Positions 38,909 to 50,900 of a DNA stretch of 64,000 bases are shown in pieces; within the stretch, counting starts at the first letter, position 1; every line of letters starts with the position of its first letter. Source of the DNA: Ypsolopha sequella (taxonomy: Eukaryota > Arthropoda > Insecta > Lepidoptera > Ypsolophidae); NCBI GenBank assembly GCA_934047225.1, contig OW203992.1:20945501-21009500 (forward strand), in the 5' to 3' direction. Position numbers and translations under genes: made by a program. The notes below the pieces were generated by a model. It was not told the origin of the DNA, made no database searches, and saw only the letters and a list, made by a program, of their open reading frames with translations.

Positions 38909-41900
38909 CTGTTAAAAATGACAATAAGAATGTTAAAAAGTTCTCCAAGCATACCTACATCAATGGATTTGTTCATGTTTTTCCAGCTTATAATTGGTGT
39001 AATTCTGTACCTTCATGCATGGGTGTAGCCAAGTTTTAGTTTTCCGAGGGGTTCAAGAAAATAAAACAACAAGAAGTGCATGAAATAAAATCAATATTCA
39101 TTACGTTTGTAAAAAATGCTTCTAGCACCTGCTGGCAGAAGTGGCACTTGGCCCGGAAAACGTCAAAGCAGGGGTAGGGTTGTGCTGCAGGCGACAGACA
39201 ATAACCGTAGCTTCGTTATAAAGGTTTAGTGTTTTGATTATTCGCCTTTATGGTCTAGTGGTTCGAACACTTCAACCACAAATCTGAAGGTCGCGCGGGT
39301 TCAAATCCTGTAAGTGCACATATTATCTGTTCGGTCTGCGTGCTTCAGAAGACATGTTAAGAATGTGGGCCCTTATTCACGTCCACGCTGGGACGTAATA
39401 ATCGTCGGGGAAATGTCGATACACGAGGATGAACTGTGACGTTCATTTCACAATAAATCCTCGGAAACACCTCTGACAACCTTTCGAGGATTCATGTCGT
39501 GATTATGTAATTTTATTAAATAATATTATCCTTCTCAGAGGGCAGAGGAACTTTTCAGCGACGGTTGGTCCCGTCAGGATGCTCCATACTGACTGCAAAT
39601 CGGGCTACAACATTTTTTTCAATGCATGTGCTCGTAAAGGCCCACTTTTTATGCATCAAAACCGAACAGAAAGTCGATTATTTTGCCCTAGGGCTTTATT
39701 ATTATTTTTTTTAATTTATTTGCAATGGTTGGCTAACCTGCAGCCTTTCCTGTGTACCATAGATGTTATACTTTTTTTTCCACTGTTTAACGGCTCTGGA
39801 TACAATCCTTTGGAGACAATCATAATTTAAAGTTCACAAGATTATATTTGTTTTCATTTCCTCACACTATGCATTGAAAAACGTAGTATGATACACGGGC
39901 GTAAAAGCAATACTTTGCTCGGTTACGTTTAAAACGTCCTCGTAATTTATTCCTTTTCGCCCTTGTAGCATAAACTACTAAGAGCTTCCAATACATACCC
40001 GCTCCCTGATATAAAGTTGAGCGTTTCGGGGAACAGTTTATCGTTGAACGTGTACATCACTAGCATGTCGCAACTGTTTAGCGGGATGCTGTTCATTGAC
40101 GTGTCCTGTAACAATGGAGAATCTTGACTCTTGATCTTTTTGGCATAAGGTTCAGTTTCAGTCATATGGAAGCGCCTCAACATACTAGGTCATGGGGTCT
40201 ATGAACGAATCTCCTTCATAGCAGTTGTTGTTCCTGTTTTCTTTACTATACGATCAATATCATATACAGGGTGGAAAAAATTTAAGGGCCCTGGAGGGGA
40301 GCTACCTTAAATCCTTTAGTTAGCTCATTTTACTGAAAGGAAACATTCCTTTATTTTTTTTAATACACAAAACTGCATTCAAAGATCTTCTAAAATTTGC
40401 TTTTCTCACCTGGGAACTGAACCAACTAAAAATTAAAAAAATAAACCCTCGCTATTTTATTATACAAATCGGTGGGATTATTGTTCAGGATAAAATTTGT
40501 CTAATAAACATTTGGTCTTACACTCATCTGTTGTACGAGATACCCATGAAATTGAATATTTATTACAAGTTCTTTATTAACAATACCTAGTACTGTTCCT
40601 TGAATTTTTTCCACCCTGTATACTGACATACTTCCATATTCATCAATCCAGTCATACAAGCTCTACTATTGCGGGTGCTAGACATGTTTATATTTTGTAC
40701 TTTGTGTTGCTTTTAGGAGTGGACGCCGACTCAGGCGCGGTCACAGCCCAGGATTTTCGGGGGGGGGGGGGGGGGGTCATCTTGGCTCAAGTGCAGTTCC
40801 ACGCATTTTTAATTATTTTAATGAAATCTTTTGAGTTTTTCTAGTTTTCGACTATTTTTATTTCAATGTTTAGACTAGCAGTTAATAGTCCATTCAAAAT
40901 GTTCCTTAGCTGTCAAGTTTTAGGAGATTTTAGAATCAGCGTGGATAATTTGGGGGGGTCGTGACCCCTGTGAGCCCTCCCTCGGACCGCCACAAGATAA
41001 ACTTACCGGAGTAGTAGCTTCACACGTCTCCCGAACTCGCCAGTACATGGCCTCTTTGCTTCGCTCTAGCCTTAACTGCACGTCTCTGTACAATCTGCAA
41101 ATAGGATACATCGATTAGAATATATAAATAATTTAGTTATCAAAACTATAAATATTTCAGTATTGGTTTAATATTGAGCCGTCCGTCGAGCCGCTTTCGG
41201 TGCGGACCATTCGAATTTTTGGTAATTGTTTAATAAACCAACCATTCGTTCCGAAATTACGGACAGCACTATTATTAGCGTCAATTATAGCATCATAATT
41301 ATGAGCAAAAAAAAATAAAATATACTTAAAACGTTTTGACGACAGACATGACATTCGCTTGAAAACGTATTCGTAAAAAAAATTTTTTTTAACCGTCTTA
41401 CATAAATTGTGATTTAAAAACACTTGTACAGTGGAGACCACATCAAGCTATACACTTGCAGTACGACAATAGCCCATATAGAGAAGATTATAAGATAGGG
41501 GCAAAGTCCAATGTGTCTTACTTGATGCGGTCTCCACTGTACTTGTCCACTGACTTTCGTACAAACATTTAAATTATAACTACCCTGTTTGGGCATATAT
41601 TTATGATTTTATTTTTGTACCAAATGTCAAGACTCTAGCCACAGTATAGACAAGTAAAACAGTATTATATCTTCATAAAAAACGGCCGAAACGCGCGCTT
41701 CCAAATCTAGGTTCACACCTCATAGTAGGGGTGCGCCGCAGTTAGATACGGACGCGCACACTGTAAGACGCCACCCGATTCCCGCGCATTTATGTGGGCA
41801 GCCCTAATGCGTGCGTCGACCGAGCGTTGTTTTAAAGACACTGCCCCAAATGTAATACTGTTACTTATCTATACTGTGCTCTAGCTTACACGGATTAAAA

Positions 41901-44900
41901 GTTACAAGGCTGATTCAATTAATTCTTAAATGTAAGGGCTTTACTGTAATTTAGATTTTTAGGATTCAGTACCCAAGGAACCAACAGTCTCCGTTTTCAA
42001 TCTGTCTGACTGTCTGTAAGTAATCACTGACTGGTTCCTATTTTACGCATTGGGTACGGAATCCTAAAAATCTAAATTACAGTAAACCCCATTTACATTT
42101 AAGAATTAATTGAAAATGTGCAAATTTTCACGTTATTTTCGCAAACTGAAAAATTATCAACTTCTGTCTGTAATTTCGGAACGAGTGATGAAATAACCGA
42201 TTAGTAATTACACAAACCTTGTGTCGACGTCATCATTCGGCGACACGGACGGAGTCAGCTGGTACGCGGGCTTCGCCGTGCCCTTGTTGAACACCTTCAG
42301 AAACTTCGGAAATAACCCTTTCACATTTAACCTGGATACAAAGAGGAGAAGAATTAGAAGCCACTAATATCGTTACATTATGCTTCTGTCAGACCCAGGA
42401 CGGCTATTCTGGCATTATTTTTTACTCGCAATATCAGTCGTTCGACTTTTGTTTATTAATTATACTTATTGTCCAGTCCGAAAGATTCACTATGTAATTA
42501 GTATCTCGTACTGGACAATCGCGTGTAATTACAATAGAACTTCACTTAAGGTAAGTTCGTTTAATTTAGTAATTATACTTATTGTCCTGACACACACTGC
42601 TAAAATCGTGAAACTACATAGTGAATCTCTCGGACTGGACAATAAGTATAATTACTAAATTAAACGAACTTACCTTAAGTGAAGTTCTATTGTAATTATA
42701 CTTATTGTCCAGTCCGAGAGATTCACTATGTAATTAGTATATCGGACTGGACAATCGCGTATAATTACAATAGAACTTCACTTAAGGTAAGTTCGTTTAA
42801 TTTAGTAATTATACTTATTGTCCTGACACACACTGCTAAAATCGTGAAACTACATAGTGAATCTCTCGGACTGGACAATAAGTATAATTACTAAATTAAA
42901 CGAACTTACCTTAAGTGAAGTTTTATTGTAATTATACGCGATTGTCCAGTCCGAGAGATTCACTATGTAATTAGTATCTCAGACTGGACAATCGCGTATA
43001 ATTACAATAGAACTTCACTTAAGGTAAGTTCGTTTAATTTAGTAATTATCCGCAGTATCCCCCCGCGCATCTCCTTTCCCTTGTCGAAGCTCCGAGAATG
43101 CAAAATTGTAACGCTATCTATGACTTCAAGCTCGCCTTCTGTACGGGCCCGAACTGTAGTCAGTTTGATACTAACCAAACGTCTTCACTGGCAGTGCCAG
43201 CTAGCAACTGCAGTAGTTTGTCCCGTTCCGGGTTCCTCTTGCCGTTGATGTAGGCCTCCATCGTCACCTCCTTCGAGTCCTCTATAGTGGGCGGGTTCTG
43301 CGCACTGTTGCTCGGATGGGTTATTATAAAACTGAAGCGGACGAGGATCGACGAGTCTATATGGAGAAAGTATATTATCATTTGATTTGAAATAAAAAGT
43401 CGGGATCCGTGTATGGAGTGAGTAGATATAATTGGATCGTAATCACTTAGCGACCGAAATCGGTCGTAAAGCGATCGCTATCTTTGTCGAGACTGTCAAC
43501 ATATAGGCTATAAGGAATATTGATAATTGAAAGACACTTCCACGCTAGTGAAGCCACAGGCAAAAGCTAATATAAATATTAGAGACAATACAATACAATA
43601 CAATACAATACAATACAATACAACTTTATTTGTACACCATATAAAAAGGAATAGAAATATAAATACTTAATTTTAACTAACTTATTATGTAGTACAAACA
43701 GGCGGCCTTATCGCTTAAAGCGATCTCTTCCAGACAACCTTTGGGTGGATGAAACTGTTTAGAATGATTGCTAAAATGGTGGTGTACTATTTTTAATAAT
43801 AGATATATTTAAATATTAACAGATAAACGTATTAATATATAATGATAAATACATACTAATAAAAAAAATAAAAATAATATACAAGGTGAGATTTTGATCA
43901 TCGTCCAAATTCATACTGGAGGCTTGGTAAGTGATCAGCATGATGAATCAATAGCGATTTTTGTAAAATTCATAAAACTAAATTTCGACTCCCCATAGTA
44001 ATTCACTCATAACTGGGAGTGAATTACTATGGGAAGTCAAAATTTCATTATACGAATTTCACAAAAATTGTTATCGATTCATGATGCTGATCGCTTACCA
44101 AGCCTCCAGTATGAATTTGGACGATGGTCGAAATGTCACCTTGTATATGTCATGAAATAAATTGTCAACTGGAAAAAAAAAAATAACGATTATGAATATT
44201 TCGGTAATCAGAGTGAAAGACGACGTGTATACTCACTCGAAGTAGCCTCTTTTTCCAGCCTATCCAGCTCTGGAGGTGAGATCTCCCACTTGAGAGCGGA
44301 TATCGGGTTGATCTGTACGACCGCTACATCATTGTACATGTAGTTTGAAAGGAATGTTTGAGCGGTTCGGTCGCGCGCGTACAGATTACTTAGCGTCGAG
44401 TATTCAGCTTCTGTGTACCTGAGAACGAATGATGTATATTTTAAGAGGCTATGCGAATTTTATTTTTGTCACTCCAAGCGAAAACACGCTCAGTGCGAAA
44501 GGGGCGGATTCAGGGCGAAAGCGAAAAATGTTAGTTTTATAATTTTTATAAAAAAACTAAAATAGCTAGCAAAATTTCAAATATCAAATCACTAGATATT
44601 ATTGAAACACACCTAATAAAATATGTTTGAGTTCTGTATATGGTTCCTATTCGTCAAACGAGGAGAAAAAGTGTGTTTGAAGACATCATTTCAACAATCA
44701 TTTCTATCGAGGAAAATTTATCCAAACATGTTTCCCAATTTCAAATCCTTAGATTATATAGTCAAAATACATATACCAGAAACTGATTATAATATTCCAT
44801 GTATTTCATGAAATACACAGAAAAGAAACACCCGTATTTTTTTCGCATATCGCCTTATAGTGGTTATTTTCATAAGCAAAATATAGAGGTTAAGTTTTGT

Positions 44901-47900
44901 TTTCTTTTTATTGTTTACAGATGTTTTAGCAAAGTTTTATACAATTTGATAAGATCGGCAAATACCTACAAAAACATTAAGGTATGTATTATTGATAATT
45001 TAAAAATATATCTATTTGGTTTTAGCCTATGCCTAAACAACTGAGTCACAGATTATATTTCCTCAAATGATCATGACTGACTTTTTCGGGGCCGTCCGCA
45101 TATTACGCAATCGATTTTTTTTTCGGTTTTCGACCCCCCCCCCACAATTATGTTATCGTCATTATCAAATGACCCCACCCTGAGGAAAACTGATGTAGTT
45201 TTTCTTGAATGTAATACAAAATCAATATTTAACTTTAAACTCTCACGTTTCGTACACATTATAAAATATTATATAAACTTACTGCGATCATATTTTTTTT
45301 TTTTTACCTTGAAAATTTACGGTGAAAATTTTGATTGCGGTAGACCCGTTTACATTATTATATTATGTGTTCCGTTTGACGTCTGAAGTCCATTATGAGA
45401 GTACGTCGTTCCTTTCCGAATACAGCCCCTAGATGTCGCTAGTTTCCGTCACGTGACCGCGCCGTTTTACCCAGAGTACCTGTCAACAGTCGCAAAGAAC
45501 CCACAAGCCGCCATATTCTTCGTCATTGTTGCGTCGTTTTTCGAACCGTTCGCAGCTTGCTAGTTTATCGCGAAATAATAATCTTTTTGAGTTACCCTCT
45601 TTCGAATTTTCGAGAATAAAGTAGAAAATTCTGTTAAGATTTTAGTTTTCCGTCCGTGTTTATTCGTTTATAATTGGATAACGACATTGAAAGTGTAGCC
45701 GCGTTTCGAATACATCGAGAAAGAGACGAGCGAGTTTCTTCAGATCAAGTTCAAGAAACGAGTCTTTGAAGCACATCGAGCGCCGAGGGAGATGCATGCC
45801 ATGACGCACTGCCATGCAAAGGCAGGCACCGCCCTGCCGCCGCTGTCCCGTAAGGCGTGCACTGCACCACTTTACTCGGATCAGAACTGGATCGGAGGTT
45901 TGACATTTTTCCAGCGCCTGGTGAGTCTTGTCAACTATATTTTGAGTGCAAATCATGGATCGACATAATAATCTCGTCACACCCATGCCCTTTCATACCG
46001 ATAACGTGCATCCAGGGGCCAAGCCCCGCCGGCGCTGCGTACCCATATCAAAAGAAAATGTTTTCTTGCAACTTCCATTCTGACACTTTTGCCGGATGTA
46101 GAAAATATCGCGAATCTCACGGTAATGTTTAAACAACCTTCTGTGTAAAGAAAAAATCTCGATCAAGTCGCTAAAATCACGTCCTTGCAACGTTTCGACT
46201 CGATGGATATGAATTTTCAGAGGCTCAGAAAAAGTATGTCGCGTTTCTAGGGTTCATGGAACAGAAATTGATCGAGGCATTGTAACGTTTTGAAAAATTC
46301 TTCCCTGGGTTGATTATAAATGACACGTTGTTGTGCCGCTTGATTTAACACCTTTATGGCGCAGGATAAGTTCGTGAACAGACTCTATTCATCGTTTTTC
46401 GTCTTTAGCTAACTCTGAAAGACCACTACCTCAATTTACGAAAAACAGATTTTGAATTTAAAACCGTAGCACTTTATATTCTGCAAATTATTTGTGGGAA
46501 AGGTGCTGAAGTTTTAAAAATAAATCTAGCGGTGAGGCCCTCAGAGCCCACTACTTCTGCTTATCAAGATATGTAAGTAATTTTGGCCTCTTTCAACGTA
46601 AAGAAGGCGGTTATTGTTAAAAGAAACTTGAAGAGTCTTCAAAAAGAAGAGGGAGGGGAAAAATGATGTGGAAAAAGATGACATAGTTATTCCCCAAACG
46701 CATGTTCTATAAATGATAATGGGTTGAATCCTCTTCAATCAGACACTATCGTGGATTTAACCCACAATAGATGTAATGATGAAATAACAAACCCCGGTAT
46801 CATTACTGATAAAATAAAAAAATTGTTTAATTTTACCCACCGTCGCTGAATATTATATTCGCAAGTTAGCACTTTTTAATCTGATAGTCTTGAATCAAAA
46901 CCTATACATGACATTCAAACATTTTTACCTGTTCACCGCCGCAAGATTGGACGAACACCGATAACACACATCGAATTTCTGGGAATAGCTTTGGACACAC
47001 AGACCAACTCAAAGTCCCTGCCCCCAGACAAAACAAAGAAAATTCGTCAGTATTTGTCAATCCACCTAGCTGCCGGCTGTTGGTCCCTCAGGCAGGCGCA
47101 ACGCCTCCTAGGGTATTTCAACTTTGCAACCTTCATCACCCACCGGGGAAGGTTGCATTGCCGTGCACTTCACATCGAGTTTCTGGGAATAACTTGGGAC
47201 ACACAAACCAACTAAGAGTCCCTGCGCCCAGACAAGACAAACAAAATTCGTCAGTATTTATCAACCCACCTAGCTGCCGGCTGTTGGTCCCTCAGGCAGG
47301 CGCAACGCCTCCTAGGGTATTTCAACTTTGCAACCTTCATCACCCACCGGGGAAGGTTGCATTGCCGTGCACTTCACATCGAGTTTCTGGGAATAGCTTG
47401 GGACACACAAACCAACTAAGAGTCCCTGCGCCCAGACAAGACAAACAAAATTCGTCAGTATTTATCAACCCACCTAGCTGCTGGCTGTTGGTCCCTTAGG
47501 CAGGCGCAACGCCTCCTAAGTAATTTCAACTTTGCAACCTTCATCACCCACTGGGGAAGGTTGCATGGCCGTGCACTTCAAATCGAATTTCTGGGAATAA
47601 CTTGGGACACACAAACCAACTCAAAGTCCCTGCCCCCAGACAAGACAAACAGAATTCGTCAGTATTTGTCAACCTGCCTAGCTGCTGGCAGTTGGTCATT
47701 CAGGCAGGCGCAACGCCTCCTAGGATATTTCAACTTCGCAACTTTCATCACTCACTGGGGAAGGTTGCATTGCCATACACTTCAGCAGGACTGCAATATC
47801 AAAGAGCTCCCATTTCTATTCGGAGGAAGCACGCCTTGAACTGAAATGGTGCTCAGAAAACATGAGCCGAGTAATGGAAATCCACCTTGGGGCATTACCA

Positions 47901-50900
47901 ACGACCTACATTATAACTATAACGGACGCATCCAATGTTTAATTGGGAGTTTTAGTGGACAACAAGATGATACAGGGCACGGGGAATCATCAACGTAGGA
48001 GGTGGCGTTGCAATACGAAAGAAATGTACGTCATAATACTCGTAGCTACGATTTCGGCAGAGGCGTTGTCAGTAGTTGGATAGGTGAAGCCTGGTGATAC
48101 CACGTGTCGTTGGTTTCATTTCAAAATTATTCTTTAGAGCGACAAGACCGCAATCGCTTACATAAAGAAAGAAGGCGGAACTCTGTACAAAGTTCTGTTG
48201 TAGTTGACAAGACTGCTACTGAATCTGGCGGACAATCTTTAATGTTGTACAATTCACTCACCAACTTTCGGGAATGTACAACATGGAAGCCGACCGACTC
48301 CCGCGTTATCGTGCATGTACCGAGAGGCACCTTATGGACGAAGCGAAGCCAGCGTAGCGAATATTCAAACTCTTGCGCACCCTGACATAGGCCAATTCGC
48401 ATCACGTACCACCTATGTCGTTCCAGATCATGCTAGTCTTGACTTATCCCTTATACCGACTGAGACTAAATGCTAGGTACTCCCCCCCTACCAAGTAATA
48501 GACTTGAACGCCTGTTATCACGATGCTTTCTTTAGGTTGGCTGTTTCATCCACCTTGCTTGCTAACTCAAATACTATAACAGTTTAACTCAGAGTCAGGC
48601 CGTTACATAAGAGTAGCAACCGAGTGAAAGAAACCCTTTTGGCGGCCAGATCGGCAGAACCGAACCTTGACAGGCCCGATAAAGATCAGAGACCTGAAAA
48701 GCATTTGTATGGCCACGATGACGAGACGTCTTCAGCTCAGATCTACAACCGTGGCCGAGCCACCAGCTGGATGATTGGCTCATTTTGGATCGGAGTTTTA
48801 ACAGTTAACTATTCCAAAAGCGAATTCTTTCTTAGTGTTGGCGAGTTTCAACTCCAGAAACAGATACGCCCATTTGAAATAAGTTGCTAAAATGGTCTAA
48901 ATACTGCCAATTTTTGTAGACTCGAGCCGAATATCATATCCTTATAAGTATGCACAATAATATCTGGATGAAAATATCATTTTTGTTTTCGACAGAGATA
49001 AGCAGGTTCTCGCCTGATATTCAGGTATTAGGTTCCTACTCCACAAAAATGGAGTTGGCTATACTATACATATTACTTACCAGATAAAACCTTTCTTTTG
49101 CACAAGTCTGTAATAGCTTCCATTTGTAAGACTGTTTGAAACATAGATATTTCTTCCAGCCACATTGTTAAGCACATTTTAATAGCAGTTCCGTTAGCTA
49201 AGCCATCATCATCGAAAGTATATATTTGGGATTGTAGAAAACTTATTAAGTACATTAAAGAGACCAACACTTTCATGTAAATAATTTTGATGTTAACACC
49301 AGGACATAGTTTAGAGTCCACGATTTGACTCCTTTGCATTGTAATCCAGACCATTTCATGAATATTGATTATTCTATTATCCTGCATCCTTCTTTTGGAT
49401 CTAAAACAGATTCTGTCTGTATCACAACGCCAATTAAGCTGCACTTTATCAGCCTCTCCCGACCGCAATATTGAACCTATTTTTGGATGAGAACATTACT
49501 AAATCTCTCTAAAGATTTCAGAAGGTCAGTCACTAACTTGTTCGTCACTACTTGGGACCCTATCAGGCCACCTACACCAATCATAACTGGAGGTTGAGTC
49601 AAGTGCCTTCTGTCCAATGAAGGTATATAAGTTCAACCGGGAGTTGTAGATTAGCCGTGTCTGTCTTCCCTAAATTGGATGCATATTCACCCAGTAAATA
49701 AGAAATTCTTGCTAAAGCAAATTCGCAAAAGAAATTACTTTGAAGAACCATAAACAGTTTATTAATTTTTACGTCAATGACATTTCTGCTAATAATCATA
49801 ATATTTTGGAGAAGTTCTTGTCACAGTTTGTCTGAACTACTAATTACATTTTTTAGTTCAGGTTCAAGTGTCTATTTTTCTTGGTATTTTAAGTATGAAA
49901 AATATAGATTTTTACCTGTCATATTTTTGCGTTATTAGTACATGAAACATTACGATTTACAATCACATTGTTGCGTTCTATTTTACAAGCCACCAGGAGA
50001 TAACAAACACATCTCTCATAATGGACTTCAGACGTCAAACGGAACACATAATATAAAAATTTTACCTTCCAATAAAATTGTTATTATGTTTCCTAAGACG
50101 TCTGAAGTCCAGACAATGTCTTCCTGGTGAACCATTATGAGCCGAACAATGACGAAGAATATGGCGGCTTGTGGGTTCTTTGCGACTGTTGACAGGTACT
50201 CTGGGTAAAACGGCGCGGTCACGTGACGGAAACTAGCGACATCTAGGGGCTGTATTCGGAAAGGAACGACGTACTCTCATAATGGACTTCAGACGTCTTA
50301 GGAAACATAATAACAATTTTATTGGAAGGTAAAATTTTTATATTGTTGTTTAAAAAATAGTTTTTTCTTTTGACAAGACCGCCCCATTTTTGCTATTTAT
50401 ATATCGTCACGACAAGAATCCCCGAGGGGGTGTCAGAGATGTTCAGAGTGTGAAATGCAAGTCACAATCCACACTCGGTTCACCCGCGTTTCACCGACGA
50501 TTATTACGTCCCAACGTGATGGGTGGTGAGCCCTATCGCCGTTCTTCGGACACAAGTACACGCTTTTATGGCATGCAGGTTTCCTTACAATGTTTTCCTT
50601 CACCATTCAGCAAGTGGTTAGTAAGAACAATACTATAGCCGATTCTGAAGGCTTTAATTTAAGTGTTAGTGCTGTCAAAACTAAATTTTCTTCATTGCAA
50701 AATAGTCGTTTAATGTAAGGACTATAGTCGAGTCCAGAATTAGGCGAACTAACTTGACAGTTCATTTTACACTAATGTTACCACAGTTTGGCTAGTGCTG
50801 TTAATATCGATGTTTAAAAAGTCTAGTTAATCAGTATTATTGTGTTTGGAATCAAACTAATAATTTTACTAAGCAAAATAAAAATTGGTTGGAATTAATA

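Larger units (their letters stand above)
45357..50345 (+). mobile_element. DIRS-type retrotransposon, structurally complete ends, decayed coding
   Basis: 153-bp inverted repeats at 45378-45530 and 50145-50297 (ends GACGTCTGAAGTCCATTATG / AACAATGACGAAGAATATGG) are identical by eye. Next to the right repeat, 50013-50111 is a composite. Its left half is complementary to the left outer end (45357-45401), and its right half to the right outer end (50284-50345), joined back to back. This internal complementary region and the inverted termini are diagnostic of DIRS-like elements, which integrate with a tyrosine recombinase. Inside, plus-strand sequence reads as reverse transcriptase ([31 protein letters not shown]) and RNase H ([18 protein letters not shown]) with many stops and shifts. 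No intact frame remains and I could not find the recombinase domain. Confidence 0.75.

Noticed and set aside
42380..42894. Two similar open frames sharing most of their residues
   Set aside because: Both are produced by the 236-bp palindromic array; the similarity is DNA repetition, not protein conservation.
46940..47790. Regularly spaced repeats that could suggest a CRISPR-like array
   Set aside because: The units are 204 bp with no short repeat/spacer layout, code reverse transcriptase and sit in an animal intron.
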